Positions 1 to 6,131 are shown, counted from the stretch's first letter. The stretch is 7,168 nt of DNA from Anaerolineales bacterium (GCA_024643945.1 JAHELX010000319.1:1-7168); one strand, 5' to 3'. Numbers and translations: made by a program. The notes: a model not told the origin generated them from the sequence alone.

Positions 1-549
1 CCAGGTGATTGATACATCCTCGGAGTTAGTCACCGCACTCGAGCCTACCGCCGCAAGCGGTTCAATGCGCGCGCTGCTCGGCCCCTCGGAACGGGAGAGG
101 GGTATTTCGATGTCAATACCTCGTCCAGCGCTGAGCTGCCCCGGGAAGCGTGCCTTGACGAGGTTTGTACCAGAATAGTAGCTGCCGTCATCTTGGCGCT
201 GAATAGCAGTACTGATGTCTTGCCAGTTACCTTCTTCATCCGTGTAATGCATAGGCAGGGTGCTGATGAGGGCTCGGTATTGATTGGGGCCAAGCTGGTA
301 GGTCTTGGATGTGAGCGTGCGCTTCTCCAACACTTCCGTCCCTTCGATGGGTCCTGAGGGCTCGTCAAGCGCCTCTCCCGAGAAAACGACAGTTTCCTCT
401 TCGCCCCCCTGCGCCAATCCTATCGAGACGCCTCCGCCAGGAGGTAGTAGAACCGGGGGATAACTGTCCAATGAGATGGGTTTCGATAGCATGAACAGGC
501 TGACAATTAGAACCAAAACACAACCTTTTAGAATTTTCCGGGTGCGCAT
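1..549 (-). CDS. N-terminus of a secreted Rhs/DNRLRE-like wall or surface protein (partial)
   Basis: This frame has an ATG at 547-549 and stays open for 183 codons to the left edge, so the C-terminal part lies outside the window. A strong AGGAGG lies six bases before the ATG. The first 25 or so residues are basic and then hydrophobic (MRTRKILKGCVLVLIVSLFML), which fits a Sec signal peptide. A Pro/Gly-rich stretch follows. Residues of about 75-120 read LEKRT..SKTYQLGPNQYRALIS...MHYTDEEGNWQDI, a pattern I associate with the N-terminal region of large secreted YD-repeat (Rhs/wall-associated) and DNRLRE-domain proteins: a 'this is the data, now the value' beta-rich leader. The repeat region itself is not visible, so the family call is an inference. 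It lies 109 bases downstream of the kinase on the same strand and could be co-transcribed with it. The export and the reality of the gene are well supported; the exact family is not. Confidence 0.72.
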   Translation of the reverse strand, partial: MRTRKILKGCVLVLIVSLFMLSKPISLDSYPPVLLPPGGGVSIGLAQGGEEETVVFSGEALDEPSGPIEGTEVLEKRTLTSKTYQLGPNQYRALISTLPMHYTDEEGNWQDISTAIQRQDDGSYYSGTNLVKARFPGQLSAGRGIDIEIPLSRSEGPSSARIEPLAAVGSSAVTNSEDVSITW

Positions 550-555
550 GAGAAT

Positions 556-561
556 CCTCCT
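556..561 (-). promoter_or_regulatory. Ribosome binding site of the secreted-protein gene
   Basis: AGGAGG on the minus strand is separated by six bases from the ATG at 549. It fixes the start of the partial secreted protein, since no other in-frame start has a comparable site. Confidence 0.75.
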
Positions 562-658
562 CCCTTCGCCAGGTGTCCAAACATCCAGACCACTGGCCGA
601 TAAGAACCTCCCTACCTGGTCGGCTTTGTATACACTTGAAGTGGGTTCTGATATGCCT

Positions 659-2668
659 CTAGTCCGAAGGCTGCGTAGGCCCGCCCTCATCACCGCCCTC
701 ACCACCGGCTTCAAAGCGCAGGCGGGCGGGGGTAGCCTGCTTACCCAGATCCTTATAGTCAGGGCTGATCTGCACCAGGACAACGGTCCACAGGTATTCG
801 CCGCTGCGACCTCGCACGCCGGCCGCGTCACGAATGTCAACCGTCAGGCGGTAGGTGTTGTTACCCAGGGCGACCACTTTGCCATTTTTATTGTCTTCCA
901 CCGCGTTATGAACGCCGGCCGGCGGCTCCCCCTCGCGCCAGACGCGCACCTCGAAACCCTGGTCAGCCCCGAGCGGGCTGTTCCATTGCCACTCAAACTC
1001 AGTCGGGCCGTAGCTGGGATTCTCAGGCGAGGTGGGCTTGAGCAGGGTGAATTGGCCGGCAGGCAGGGTTGGGGACTTCCTGGCAGTGGGTGAAGCTGGC
1101 GCCATAGGAGTCGCGGTAGGCACCGCCTGCGTAGGAGTAGCGGTTGAAGTTGGGGTATCAGGGACAGGGATTGCGGTTAGGGTAAGGGTATCGGAGGCAG
1201 AGGAGGTGGTTGAGGTAGGTGTGCCGGGAACAGGCATGGGAGTCGGAGTGGGAGGAGCCAGGGCGATGGGGACGTTCTCGGTGTCAGTCGCTTCCGAGAA
1301 GTCGGAACCGGCTCTAATCCAGCCCACACCTGCGGCGGAGAGGCTGGATTTAATTTGCCACCACTGCCCCCCTTTATCCCGGCTGACGATCTCAGCCATT
1401 GCACCCCCAGGTAAGTAGCCCAGCAATTCATATTCGTCACCTGGGCCGCTCCGCACCTCCAGGTCTGCCCTGGCCATGGCCGAGGGGGTGCCAGGCGGAA
1501 CGGGGGTCGGGGTGTTGGCAGGCAAGGCAGAAGTCTCAGTTTGAGAAATAGGAGCGACCACCTGGGCGCCGGCCGGAGTTTCGATCTGGTCAAGAGGTTG
1601 GGCAGCGGAACTGCCACCGCCGCCCCCCAGGGACAACAAGAGAAAGAGAAGAGCTCCCACCACAACCACTGCCGCCAGCACTCCGCCAGCGATGAGGATC
1701 AGGCTGTTCCGCCGGGCAGAGGCCGCGCCAAAGAGCATTTTGCCTTGAGAAGCAATGGTGACAGCCCCGGCGTCGTCTGCTCTGTCAAATACCGTCGTCC
1801 CCGCTTCTGTGGCAAGCAAGGTGGTAATCGATTCCTCTCGATAGTCGGGATCTTCCTCCGCTTTCTGGAGCGCATCTGCAAAGTGGGTAGCAGTGGGATA
1901 GCGATCGCCCGGTATCATGGCCAGCGAGCGAAGGACGACGTGGTTAAGGCTCTCAGGGATGTCGGGCTTAGTTTCGCGCAGGGAGGGGACAGGCTCACTG
2001 CAGCGCTTGGCGAGGATGGCGAAGGGTGTGGGGGCGTCATGGGGCACTGTACCCGTTAGTATTCTGTAGAGAATAACGCCCAAGGCATAAATATCAGTGC
2101 GGTGATCTACATTCGTACCAGATGCCTGCTCCGGTGACATGTAGGCCGGGGTACCCAGACCGATGCCAGTGGCAGTCAGTTGACTGGAAGCCTCCTTGAT
2201 TTTGGCCAGGCCAAAATCAGTTAGCAAAGCCCACTTGCCATCGATGAGGATATTGCCCGGCTTGACATCGCGATGGACAATACCCCGCTGGTGCGCGTAG
2301 TTCAGCGCGTCGGCGACCTGGATGATGTAAGTAATCAGCCTGTCCAGCGGAGCTCCCTCGCGGATCAAATCACCCAGAGTCCTGGATTTTTCCACGTAGC
2401 GCATAACCAGGTAGTTGTAATTGTCCTGCAGGCCGAAGTCGTACACTTCCAGGATATGGGGATGATGCAGGCGAGCAGCCGAGTGGGCTTCGCGCTGGAA
2501 GCGCTGGGTGAAGCCCGGCTCCTCGGCCAAAGAGGGTGACAGGACCTTCACTGCTACAAAGCGGTCCAGGCCGGGCTGGTAGGCCTTGAAGACCTGCGCC
2601 ATACCGCCCTGCCCGATTTTCTCTCTGATTTCGTATTGCCCCAGAGTCTTCCCGATCAGATTTGCCAT
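659..2668 (-). CDS. Transmembrane eukaryotic-type Ser/Thr protein kinase with extracellular SH3-like and beta-sandwich-like domains
   Basis: A 669-residue protein of the PknB/Hanks type. The kinase domain spans about residues 12-270. It shows the glycine-rich loop GQGGMAQV (19-26), the ATP-binding Lys in AVK (K41), a helix-C Glu (E60), the catalytic loop HRDVKPGN (132-139, D134), DFG (151-153), GTPAYMSPEQ (172-181) and TDIYALGV (191-198). All catalytic residues are present, so it should be active. The activation loop (about 160-170) is rich in Ser/Thr, as expected for autophosphorylation. After an acidic, Thr-containing juxtamembrane region there is one hydrophobic segment (about 322-347), then a Gly/Ser-rich turn. 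Outside the membrane are an SH3-like domain (about 400-455; VRSGPG, WWQIKS, GWIRAG), a Thr/Pro linker (about 470-537), and a beta-sandwich-like tail (about 540-655; FEWQW...FEVRVWREGE...YLWTVV). The two outer domains suggest binding to cell wall or another extracellular ligand, with the signal passed to cytoplasmic phosphorylation. No substrate can be named from the sequence. Confidence 0.93.
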   Translation of the reverse strand: MANLIGKTLGQYEIREKIGQGGMAQVFKAYQPGLDRFVAVKVLSPSLAEEPGFTQRFQREAHSAARLHHPHILEVYDFGLQDNYNYLVMRYVEKSRTLGDLIREGAPLDRLITYIIQVADALNYAHQRGIVHRDVKPGNILIDGKWALLTDFGLAKIKEASSQLTATGIGLGTPAYMSPEQASGTNVDHRTDIYALGVILYRILTGTVPHDAPTPFAILAKRCSEPVPSLRETKPDIPESLNHVVLRSLAMIPGDRYPTATHFADALQKAEEDPDYREESITTLLATEAGTTVFDRADDAGAVTIASQGKMLFGAASARRNSLILIAGGVLAAVVVVGALLFLLLSLGGGGGSSAAQPLDQIETPAGAQVVAPISQTETSALPANTPTPVPPGTPSAMARADLEVRSGPGDEYELLGYLPGGAMAEIVSRDKGGQWWQIKSSLSAAGVGWIRAGSDFSEATDTENVPIALAPPTPTPMPVPGTPTSTTSSASDTLTLTAIPVPDTPTSTATPTQAVPTATPMAPASPTARKSPTLPAGQFTLLKPTSPENPSYGPTEFEWQWNSPLGADQGFEVRVWREGEPPAGVHNAVEDNKNGKVVALGNNTYRLTVDIRDAAGVRGRSGEYLWTVVLVQISPDYKDLGKQATPARLRFEAGGEGGDEGGPTQPSD

Positions 2669-2703
2669 TGCTTGGTACCCTCAATTTATTAAGGAACTAC
2701 AAA

Positions 2704-2791
2704 GCACCTGTCCAGAAATGACTTGATACTTTTGCAGTCAGTTTACACCTGATTTGTCGATTGAAGTGCAAAGTTCTTACTGGACAAGTAC
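2704..2791. repeat. 88-base imperfect palindrome, copy 1 (MITE-like or leader hairpin)
   Basis: The ends are inverted repeats: GCACCTGTCCAG at 2704-2715 and CTGGACAAGTAC at 2780-2791, with 10 of 12 positions complementary. Weaker complementarity continues inward, so about 20 of the first 28 positions pair, and the whole unit could fold as one long hairpin in RNA or cruciform DNA. It lies in the kinase leader, ending 35 bases before the start codon. Aligned without gaps to 5532-5619, 55 of 88 bases match; reversed, 51 of 88 match, so orientation is ambiguous. The 7-base direct repeat TACAAAG occurs at 2698-2704 and 2789-2795, straddling the ends, which would fit a target-site duplication. There is no coding capacity. 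Confidence 0.65.
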
Positions 2792-2933
2792 AAAGAGTTA
2801 TTGATAAGGCTGCTGCGCCTGTCACATCGACACAAAAACAGGGAGTCCCCTTGCGAGCAAAGCTGTAGAACGGTCCCCGTGGCAAGATACCGAGTTTTCT
2901 TCTAAGGCATCAATTGTTTACTATGATGTACAC

Positions 2934-2962
2934 ATTATAACATATTTTACCTCGGTTGTGAA
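2934..2962 (-). promoter_or_regulatory. Sigma-70-type promoter for the kinase gene
   Basis: On the minus strand, TTCACA (2957-2962, five of six matches to TTGACA) is followed by a 17-base spacer and a perfect TATAAT (2934-2939). Transcription would start near 2927 and run leftward, giving a leader of about 260 bases before the kinase ATG at 2668. The leader contains the 88-base palindrome at 2704-2791. The spacing and -10 match are better than expected by chance, though the region is AT-rich and use in vivo is not shown. Confidence 0.6.
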
Positions 2963-3016
2963 TATGAATTTCCGCATAACAACAATTCCAAATTCGGCGA
3001 GAAAATCTTGGGAGCG

Positions 3017-3030
3017 TAACACGTTGGGGA
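3017..3030 (+). other. Intron-binding sites IBS2 and IBS1 in the 5' exon
   Basis: IBS1 is TGGGGA (3025-3030), directly before the intron. IBS2 is TAACAC (3017-3022), two bases further upstream. They pair with EBS1 (3333-3338; five Watson-Crick pairs and one G-U) and EBS2 (3269-3274; five Watson-Crick pairs and one U-G). The order, spacing and adjacency to GTGCG are as known for IIA/IIB introns, so this is the DNA target the element recognised. Confidence 0.72.
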
Positions 3031-3268
3031 GTGCGACACGAAGTCGCTTACATATTTGTTGCAACTGAATAATATCAGGATGTAACCCAATGTTCTGCCA
3101 TTGGTATCCTACCAGTCTGAATCAAGCGCGACTGGAACAAGGTAGCCTCATCCAAAAGGGTGGCAACCAAAATCGTGAGAAGCGGTTGCGACTGCCAGCG
3201 TCGAGGTGGTCGGGAGCTAGGATCGGAGGGTATGGTGAACAGATGTGAACTGTTGATAAACGCCGTAA

Positions 3269-3274
3269 GTGTTG
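3269..3274 (+). other. EBS2 (exon-binding site 2) of the intron
   Basis: GTGTTG begins at intron position 239. It pairs antiparallel with TAACAC at 3017-3022, the last pair being U-G. I did not resolve a clear enclosing stem by eye, so this is less certain than EBS1. Confidence 0.55.
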
Positions 3275-3323
3275 ACAAGCCAAAGGCGCTGAGAGGCTTG
3301 AGCCAAAAGGCAAGTGGGCAGGT

Positions 3324-3346
3324 TCAGGAACTTCCCTATTTCCTGA
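3324..3346 (+). ncRNA. Domain I hairpin carrying EBS1
   Basis: A perfect 7-base-pair stem (TCAGGAA at 3324-3330 with TTCCTGA at 3340-3346) displays a nine-base loop. The loop bases TCCCTA at 3333-3338 pair with TGGGGA at 3025-3030. The position, about 300 bases into the intron, and the loop presentation are those expected of EBS1 in bacterial group II introns. Confidence 0.72.
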
Positions 3347-3616
3347 CGCAGATGTCGCCCCACCGGCGGAGAGACAGCACCTAACCCATCCAATGGTATG
3401 TAAGCGGAACGTAGTAAGCCCGTAACTTCCCCTGGCAACAGGGAAAGTAAGCCGTAAGGTAAACCGATGGAGTTGCGGGTAAGGGAGGATGGAGAAAGCG
3501 AAGGCCGTCCTGTAATGGGGCGGATAGGGGTTGAGCCAAACGGCGACATGATCCCACGCGAAAGCGGGCAGACTTCCATCTGGTCTTTCATCACGAGAGG
3601 ACTTGACCAACCGATT

Positions 3617-3623
3617 AAGGAGG
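3617..3623 (+). promoter_or_regulatory. Ribosome binding site that sets the maturase start
   Basis: AAGGAGG lies eight bases before the ATG at 3632. The frame is open further upstream to an ATG at 3467, but that start has no comparable site and would translate structured intron RNA. Confidence 0.8.
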
Positions 3624-3631
3624 AAAAGCAG

Positions 3632-5338
3632 ATGACGGTCAACTCAACTGCGCAAGCAGAAATGAGGGCTGGTGCAGCCTCCCACGAGACGGTAGACTGG
3701 CACGCCATAGATTGGCAGAAAGTCCACCGCAACGTGCGTCGGCTTCAAGCACGTATCGTGAAGGCAGTACAGGCAGGCAAATGGGGTAAAGCGAAAGCTT
3801 TGCAACGTCTGCTGACCCACTCGTTTAGTGGCAAAGCTCTGGCTATTAGACGAGTGACGGAAAACCAGGGCAAACGGACACCGGGGGTGGATGGAGAAAT
3901 CTGGAACACCCCCACCAAGAAAGCAGCCGCCATTGGCACACTCCGGCGCAGAGGCTACCGTCCTCAACCACTCCGACGAACCTATATTCCGAAAAGTGAC
4001 GGCAAGCGTAAGCGCCCCCTCTCAATTCCCGTGATGAAGGATAGGGCCATGCAGGCTCTGCACCTGCTGGCCCTTGACCCCATCGCGGAATGTTTGGCTG
4101 ACCCGAATTCGTATGCCTTCAGACGGGAACGGTGTCAGGCTGATGCCATTGAACAATGTTTCAACATCCTGAGCAACAAAAACCGGGCCGAATGGATCTA
4201 TGAGGGCGATATATCGACCTGCTTCGACCGAATCTCGCACGACTGGTTGTTAAAGAACATTCCAATGGACAAAACGATCCTCCGCCAATGGCTTAAAGCC
4301 GGGTTCATTGACAAGGCTGTGTTCTATCCTACGGATGAAGGCGTACCTCAAGGTGGCATAATTTCACCCGTGCTCGCCAATCTGGCTTTGGATGGTCTGG
4401 AAACAGACCTACACCAAAGATACCCCAAGGCCAAGGTTAATCTGGTCAGATTTGCTGATGACTTCCTGATTACCGGAAATTCCAAAGAACTTCTGGAAAA
4501 GGGAATTGCGCCCCTGGTCGAAGAATTCCTGAAGGAACGAGGCCTCAAACTCTCACCCGAAAAGACCCGCATTACTCACATTGCGGATGGCTTCGACTTT
4601 TTAGGCCAAAACATTCGTAAATACAAAGGCAAATTACTGATTAAACCATCCCGTCAGAATGTTAAAGCCTTCTTGCATAAAGTTCGAAAGGTCATCAAGA
4701 CCAGTGGGATGATGAGTGCTGGACAGTTGATCGTCCAGCTAAATCCCATCCTGCGCGGCTGGGCCAACTATCACCAGCACATCGTCAGTAAACAAACCTT
4801 TGGCAAAGTGGGCTCCGCTATCTTCAAAGCCTTGTGGCAATGGGCCAAACGTAGACACCCCAATAAGTCAGGCCGATGGATTAAAAAGAAGTACTTTCAG
4901 TCCGTTGGTCAGCGCAACTGGGTTTTCTGCGGTGAAATCAAGGACCAAGAGGGAAAAACCCGCCAAATCCACCTCTTCCATATTCCCAATGTGCCTATTC
5001 GACGACACACCAAAATCAAAGGGGCGGCTAACCCCTATGACCCGGCTTGGGAAGTCTACCTCGAAGAGCGGCTCGGTCTAAAAATGGCCGCTGACCTCAA
5101 GGGTAGACGGCAACTGCTTTTCTTGTGGCAGGAACAAAACGGTCTCTGTCCCGTGTGCAATCAGAAAATCACCCGATTAACTGGCTGGCATAACCATCAC
5201 ATCGTTTGGCGAGTGAATGGGGGCAGCGATAAGGCCGAAAACCGGGCGCTACTTCACCCCAACTGCCATAGACAAGTCCACAGCCATAAGTTGGATGTTG
5301 TAAAGCCGTGTCCTTCAACGGGCATTAGAAAGGCTTGA
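3632..5338 (+). CDS. ltrA: Group II intron-encoded reverse transcriptase/maturase/HNH endonuclease (LtrA-like)
   Basis: A 568-residue multifunctional protein that binds its intron RNA, promotes splicing, nicks target DNA and copies the intron into DNA. Residues of about 25-100 form the N-terminal RT0 region, including GKRTPGVDG (80-88). The reverse transcriptase core (about 105-330) has EGDISTCFD (191-199), VPQGGIISPVLANL (238-251) and the catalytic FADD (274-277). The maturase/thumb region (about 335-430) contains the conserved NPILRGWANYHQH (371-383). The C-terminus carries an HNH domain (about 500-553): CPVC (506-509), NHHIV (521-525), NRALLHPNCHRQVH (537-550), with the Cys pairs and His/Asn residues intact. 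The start at 3632 follows a strong AAGGAGG; an in-frame extension to 3467 is rejected as intron RNA. The stop codon overlaps the first two bases of domain V. No frameshift or missing catalytic residue was seen. The HNH domain argues against the endonuclease-free class C introns. Confidence 0.96.
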   Translation: MTVNSTAQAEMRAGAASHETVDWHAIDWQKVHRNVRRLQARIVKAVQAGKWGKAKALQRLLTHSFSGKALAIRRVTENQGKRTPGVDGEIWNTPTKKAAAIGTLRRRGYRPQPLRRTYIPKSDGKRKRPLSIPVMKDRAMQALHLLALDPIAECLADPNSYAFRRERCQADAIEQCFNILSNKNRAEWIYEGDISTCFDRISHDWLLKNIPMDKTILRQWLKAGFIDKAVFYPTDEGVPQGGIISPVLANLALDGLETDLHQRYPKAKVNLVRFADDFLITGNSKELLEKGIAPLVEEFLKERGLKLSPEKTRITHIADGFDFLGQNIRKYKGKLLIKPSRQNVKAFLHKVRKVIKTSGMMSAGQLIVQLNPILRGWANYHQHIVSKQTFGKVGSAIFKALWQWAKRRHPNKSGRWIKKKYFQSVGQRNWVFCGEIKDQEGKTRQIHLFHIPNVPIRRHTKIKGAANPYDPAWEVYLEERLGLKMAADLKGRRQLLFLWQEQNGLCPVCNQKITRLTGWHNHHIVWRVNGGSDKAENRALLHPNCHRQVHSHKLDVVKPCPSTGIRKA

Positions 5339-5370
5339 GCCGTGTCTTGGGAAACTGGGATGCACGGTTC
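5337..5370 (+). ncRNA. Group II intron domain V (catalytic hairpin)
   Basis: A 34-base hairpin. The lower stem GAGCCGTG (5337-5344) pairs with CACGGTTC (5363-5370) and contains the catalytic AGC triad at 5338-5340. There is a two-base bulge TG at 5361-5362. The upper stem 5345-5350 pairs with 5355-5360, with several G-U pairs, and is closed by a GAAA tetraloop (5351-5354). Length, triad, bulge and tetraloop all match the universal domain V. Confidence 0.95.
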
Positions 5371-5373
5371 TTA

Positions 5374-5410
5374 GGGGAGGGGCGAAGGCAACTTCGCCTC
5401 CTTACCCGAC
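5374..5410 (+). ncRNA. Group II intron domain VI and 3' splice site
   Basis: The stem GGCGAAG (5381-5387) pairs with CTTCGCC (5392-5398) around a GCAA tetraloop. The lower, G-rich strand (5374-5380) pairs less regularly with 5399-5407 and leaves A5404 unpaired. A5404 is at position -7 from the proposed 3' end (AC, 5409-5410), the usual place of the branch-point adenosine. The linker to domain V is TTA. Confidence 0.85.
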
Positions 5411-5453
5411 CATACAGGTAGCTGAAAAAGGGGAGAAACACCTCGTAAAAGCA

Positions 5454-5483
5454 TTGCATTGAGGGGGTTGTTTATGATATACT
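5454..5483 (+). promoter_or_regulatory. Possible promoter for the ogt-tdh unit
   Basis: TTGCAT (5454-5459) and TATACT (5478-5483) are 18 bases apart, each with four to five matches to the sigma-70 consensus. It lies just beyond the intron's 3' end, so the downstream genes could be transcribed independently of the intron. The predicted leader of about 140 bases contains the second 88-base palindrome. The call rests on sequence match only. Confidence 0.4.
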
Positions 5484-5531
5484 GGTTGCTGGGCTGGAAG
5501 GTTGTGACCTTTCTGGATTATTGTCTGCTTG

Positions 5532-5619
5532 GTACTTGTTCGAAAACAACTTCATATTTTTGTGGCAGTTTTGCGCGTAATTTCCATTCCAAAGTGCGAA
5601 GTTATTGATGAACAAGTGC
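5532..5619. repeat. 88-base imperfect palindrome, copy 2 (MITE-like or leader hairpin)
   Basis: The ends are GTACTTGTTC (5532-5541) and GAACAAGTGC (5610-5619), with nine of ten positions complementary. Pairing continues to about 21 positions with 16 matches. The length is exactly that of the copy at 2704-2791, and 55 of 88 bases match without gaps, best in the outer arms and poorest in the centre. It ends ten bases before the ogt ATG at 5630. The direct repeat TGCTT at 5526-5530 and 5617-5621 has the same 91-base offset as TACAAAG around copy 1. There is no coding capacity. Confidence 0.62.
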
Positions 5620-5629
5620 TTAGGCGGGA

Positions 5630-6115
5630 ATGCAGATGAAGGATTATTTGCGATACTACGGGTATTACGCATCGCCCATTGGCTTGATCGAAATCAGTAG
5701 CACGGCTACCGGGGTAACGTCGCTCTCTTTTGTAGAGAGACGCCGCGCAGACTTCGATTCTCATCCAATGCTCGACGAAGCCATTCGACAGATAGCCGAA
5801 TACTTTGACGGAAGGCGGCATGCATTTGATCTGCCGATTGACTTACAGGGCACTCAGTTTCAGCGGGAAGTCTGGCAACAGCTACTAAAAGTGCCCTTTG
5901 GCCAAATGGTTTCCTATCAGGGTATCGCCAACGTCATCGGCCGCCCCCGAGCGGCACGTGCAGTAGGCGCGGCCAACGGAAGCAATCCTATATCGATCAT
6001 TGTGCCCTGTCACCGCGTCGTGGGCAGCGATGGGAGCCTGACCGGCTATGGCGGCGGACTGTGGCGAAAAGAATGGCTTCTCAGACACGAAGGATGTCTG
6101 CTGCTCTCCCCGTGA
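5630..6115 (+). CDS. ogt: Methylated-DNA--protein-cysteine S-methyltransferase (O6-alkylguanine repair)
   Basis: A 161-residue suicide repair protein. It takes the alkyl group from O6-alkylguanine (and O4-alkylthymine) in DNA onto its own Cys, in the cytoplasm. The acceptor is Cys127 in PCHRVVG (126-132). The helix-turn-helix region (about 87-113) has [11 protein letters not shown] (90-100) and [10 protein letters not shown] (104-113), where R110 corresponds to the family's base-flipping 'arginine finger'. The Asn hinge lies in ANGSNP (115-120), and a C-terminal KEWLLRHEG (147-155) matches the family's active-site Glu region. The N-terminal part (about 1-75) fits the short variable domain of Ogt-type proteins; there is no Ada regulatory domain. 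Length is normal for Ogt. The start at 5630 is chosen because it is the first in-frame ATG, but an ATG at 5636 is nearly as good; neither has a strong ribosome binding site. It is likely co-transcribed with tdh. Confidence 0.95.
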   Translation: MQMKDYLRYYGYYASPIGLIEISSTATGVTSLSFVERRRADFDSHPMLDEAIRQIAEYFDGRRHAFDLPIDLQGTQFQREVWQQLLKVPFGQMVSYQGIANVIGRPRAARAVGAANGSNPISIIVPCHRVVGSDGSLTGYGGGLWRKEWLLRHEGCLLLSP

Positions 6116-6120
6116 GGAGG
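6114..6120 (+). promoter_or_regulatory. tdh ribosome binding site overlapping the ogt stop codon
   Basis: GAGGAGG shares its first two bases with the TGA of ogt (6113-6115) and ends 11 bases before the tdh ATG. The overlap implies that both genes are on one transcript and that translation may be coupled. The spacing is slightly longer than optimal. Confidence 0.65.
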
Positions 6121-6131
6121 CGGAACAAAAA

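Larger units (their letters stand above)
2669..3030. other. Intergenic region between the kinase and the intron: kinase leader and promoter, intron 5' exon
   Basis: This 362-base stretch holds no credible gene. From left to right it contains a short kinase-proximal leader, the 88-base palindrome, about 140 bases in which I see no feature, the minus-strand kinase promoter, an AT-rich stretch, and finally the 5' exon of the group II intron with its IBS2 and IBS1 sequences (3017-3030). A 62-codon minus-strand frame at 2697-2885 crosses the palindrome and lacks a convincing ribosome binding site. Confidence 0.6.
3031..5410 (+). mobile_element. Complete group II intron (IIB-like, with HNH-containing maturase)
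   Basis: A 2380-base retroelement. The 5' end GTGCGAC fits the GUGYG consensus and opens a hairpin (3033-3037 with 3043-3047), as seen at the 5' end of the Lactococcus LtrB intron. About 600 bases of structured RNA (domains I-III and the start of IV) precede the maturase start at 3632. GNRA-capped hairpins are visible at 3430-3443 (GCAA) and 3553-3568 (GAAA). Domain V (5337-5370) and domain VI (5374-5407) follow the reading frame, and the 3' end is AC at 5409-5410. EBS1 and EBS2 in domain I pair with the exon immediately upstream of 3031, which independently supports the 5' boundary. The RNA self-splices with help from the maturase, and the RNP inserts the RNA into matching DNA (retrohoming). 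All parts look intact, so it may be active. Domains II and III were not individually folded. Confidence 0.92.

Noticed and set aside
476..1418. Plus-strand open frames (476-1093 and 1032-1418)
   Set aside because: They are antisense to the secreted-protein start and the kinase's C-terminal and Thr/Pro linker regions. Their Val/Gly-rich stretches simply mirror the linker codons.
2697..2885. 62-codon minus-strand frame upstream of the kinase
   Set aside because: It spans the 88-base palindrome, has no clear ribosome binding site, and resembles nothing I know.
3467..3631. 55-codon in-frame N-terminal extension of the maturase
   Set aside because: It lies in intron RNA that holds GNRA-capped hairpins, has no good ribosome binding site, and adds no recognisable domain. 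The AAGGAGG before 3632 marks the real start.
5305..5347. GCCGTGTC repeated just before and within domain V, as a possible duplicated domain V
   Set aside because: The first occurrence (5305-5312) is inside the maturase frame and lacks the matching 3' strand and GAAA-capped stem, so it is probably coincidental or part of the end of domain IV.
3031..5410. Retron, diversity-generating retroelement or CRISPR-associated reverse transcriptase
   Set aside because: The maturase and HNH domains, the GTGCG 5' end, the EBS/IBS pairs and domains V and VI make it an ordinary group II intron. There is no template/variable repeat pair and no CRISPR array.
5496..5513. Hairpin (GGAAGGT with ACCTTTC, seven pairs including a G-U) as a terminator
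   Set aside because: It is not followed by a T-run, and it sits just after the proposed ogt promoter where a terminator would make little sense.
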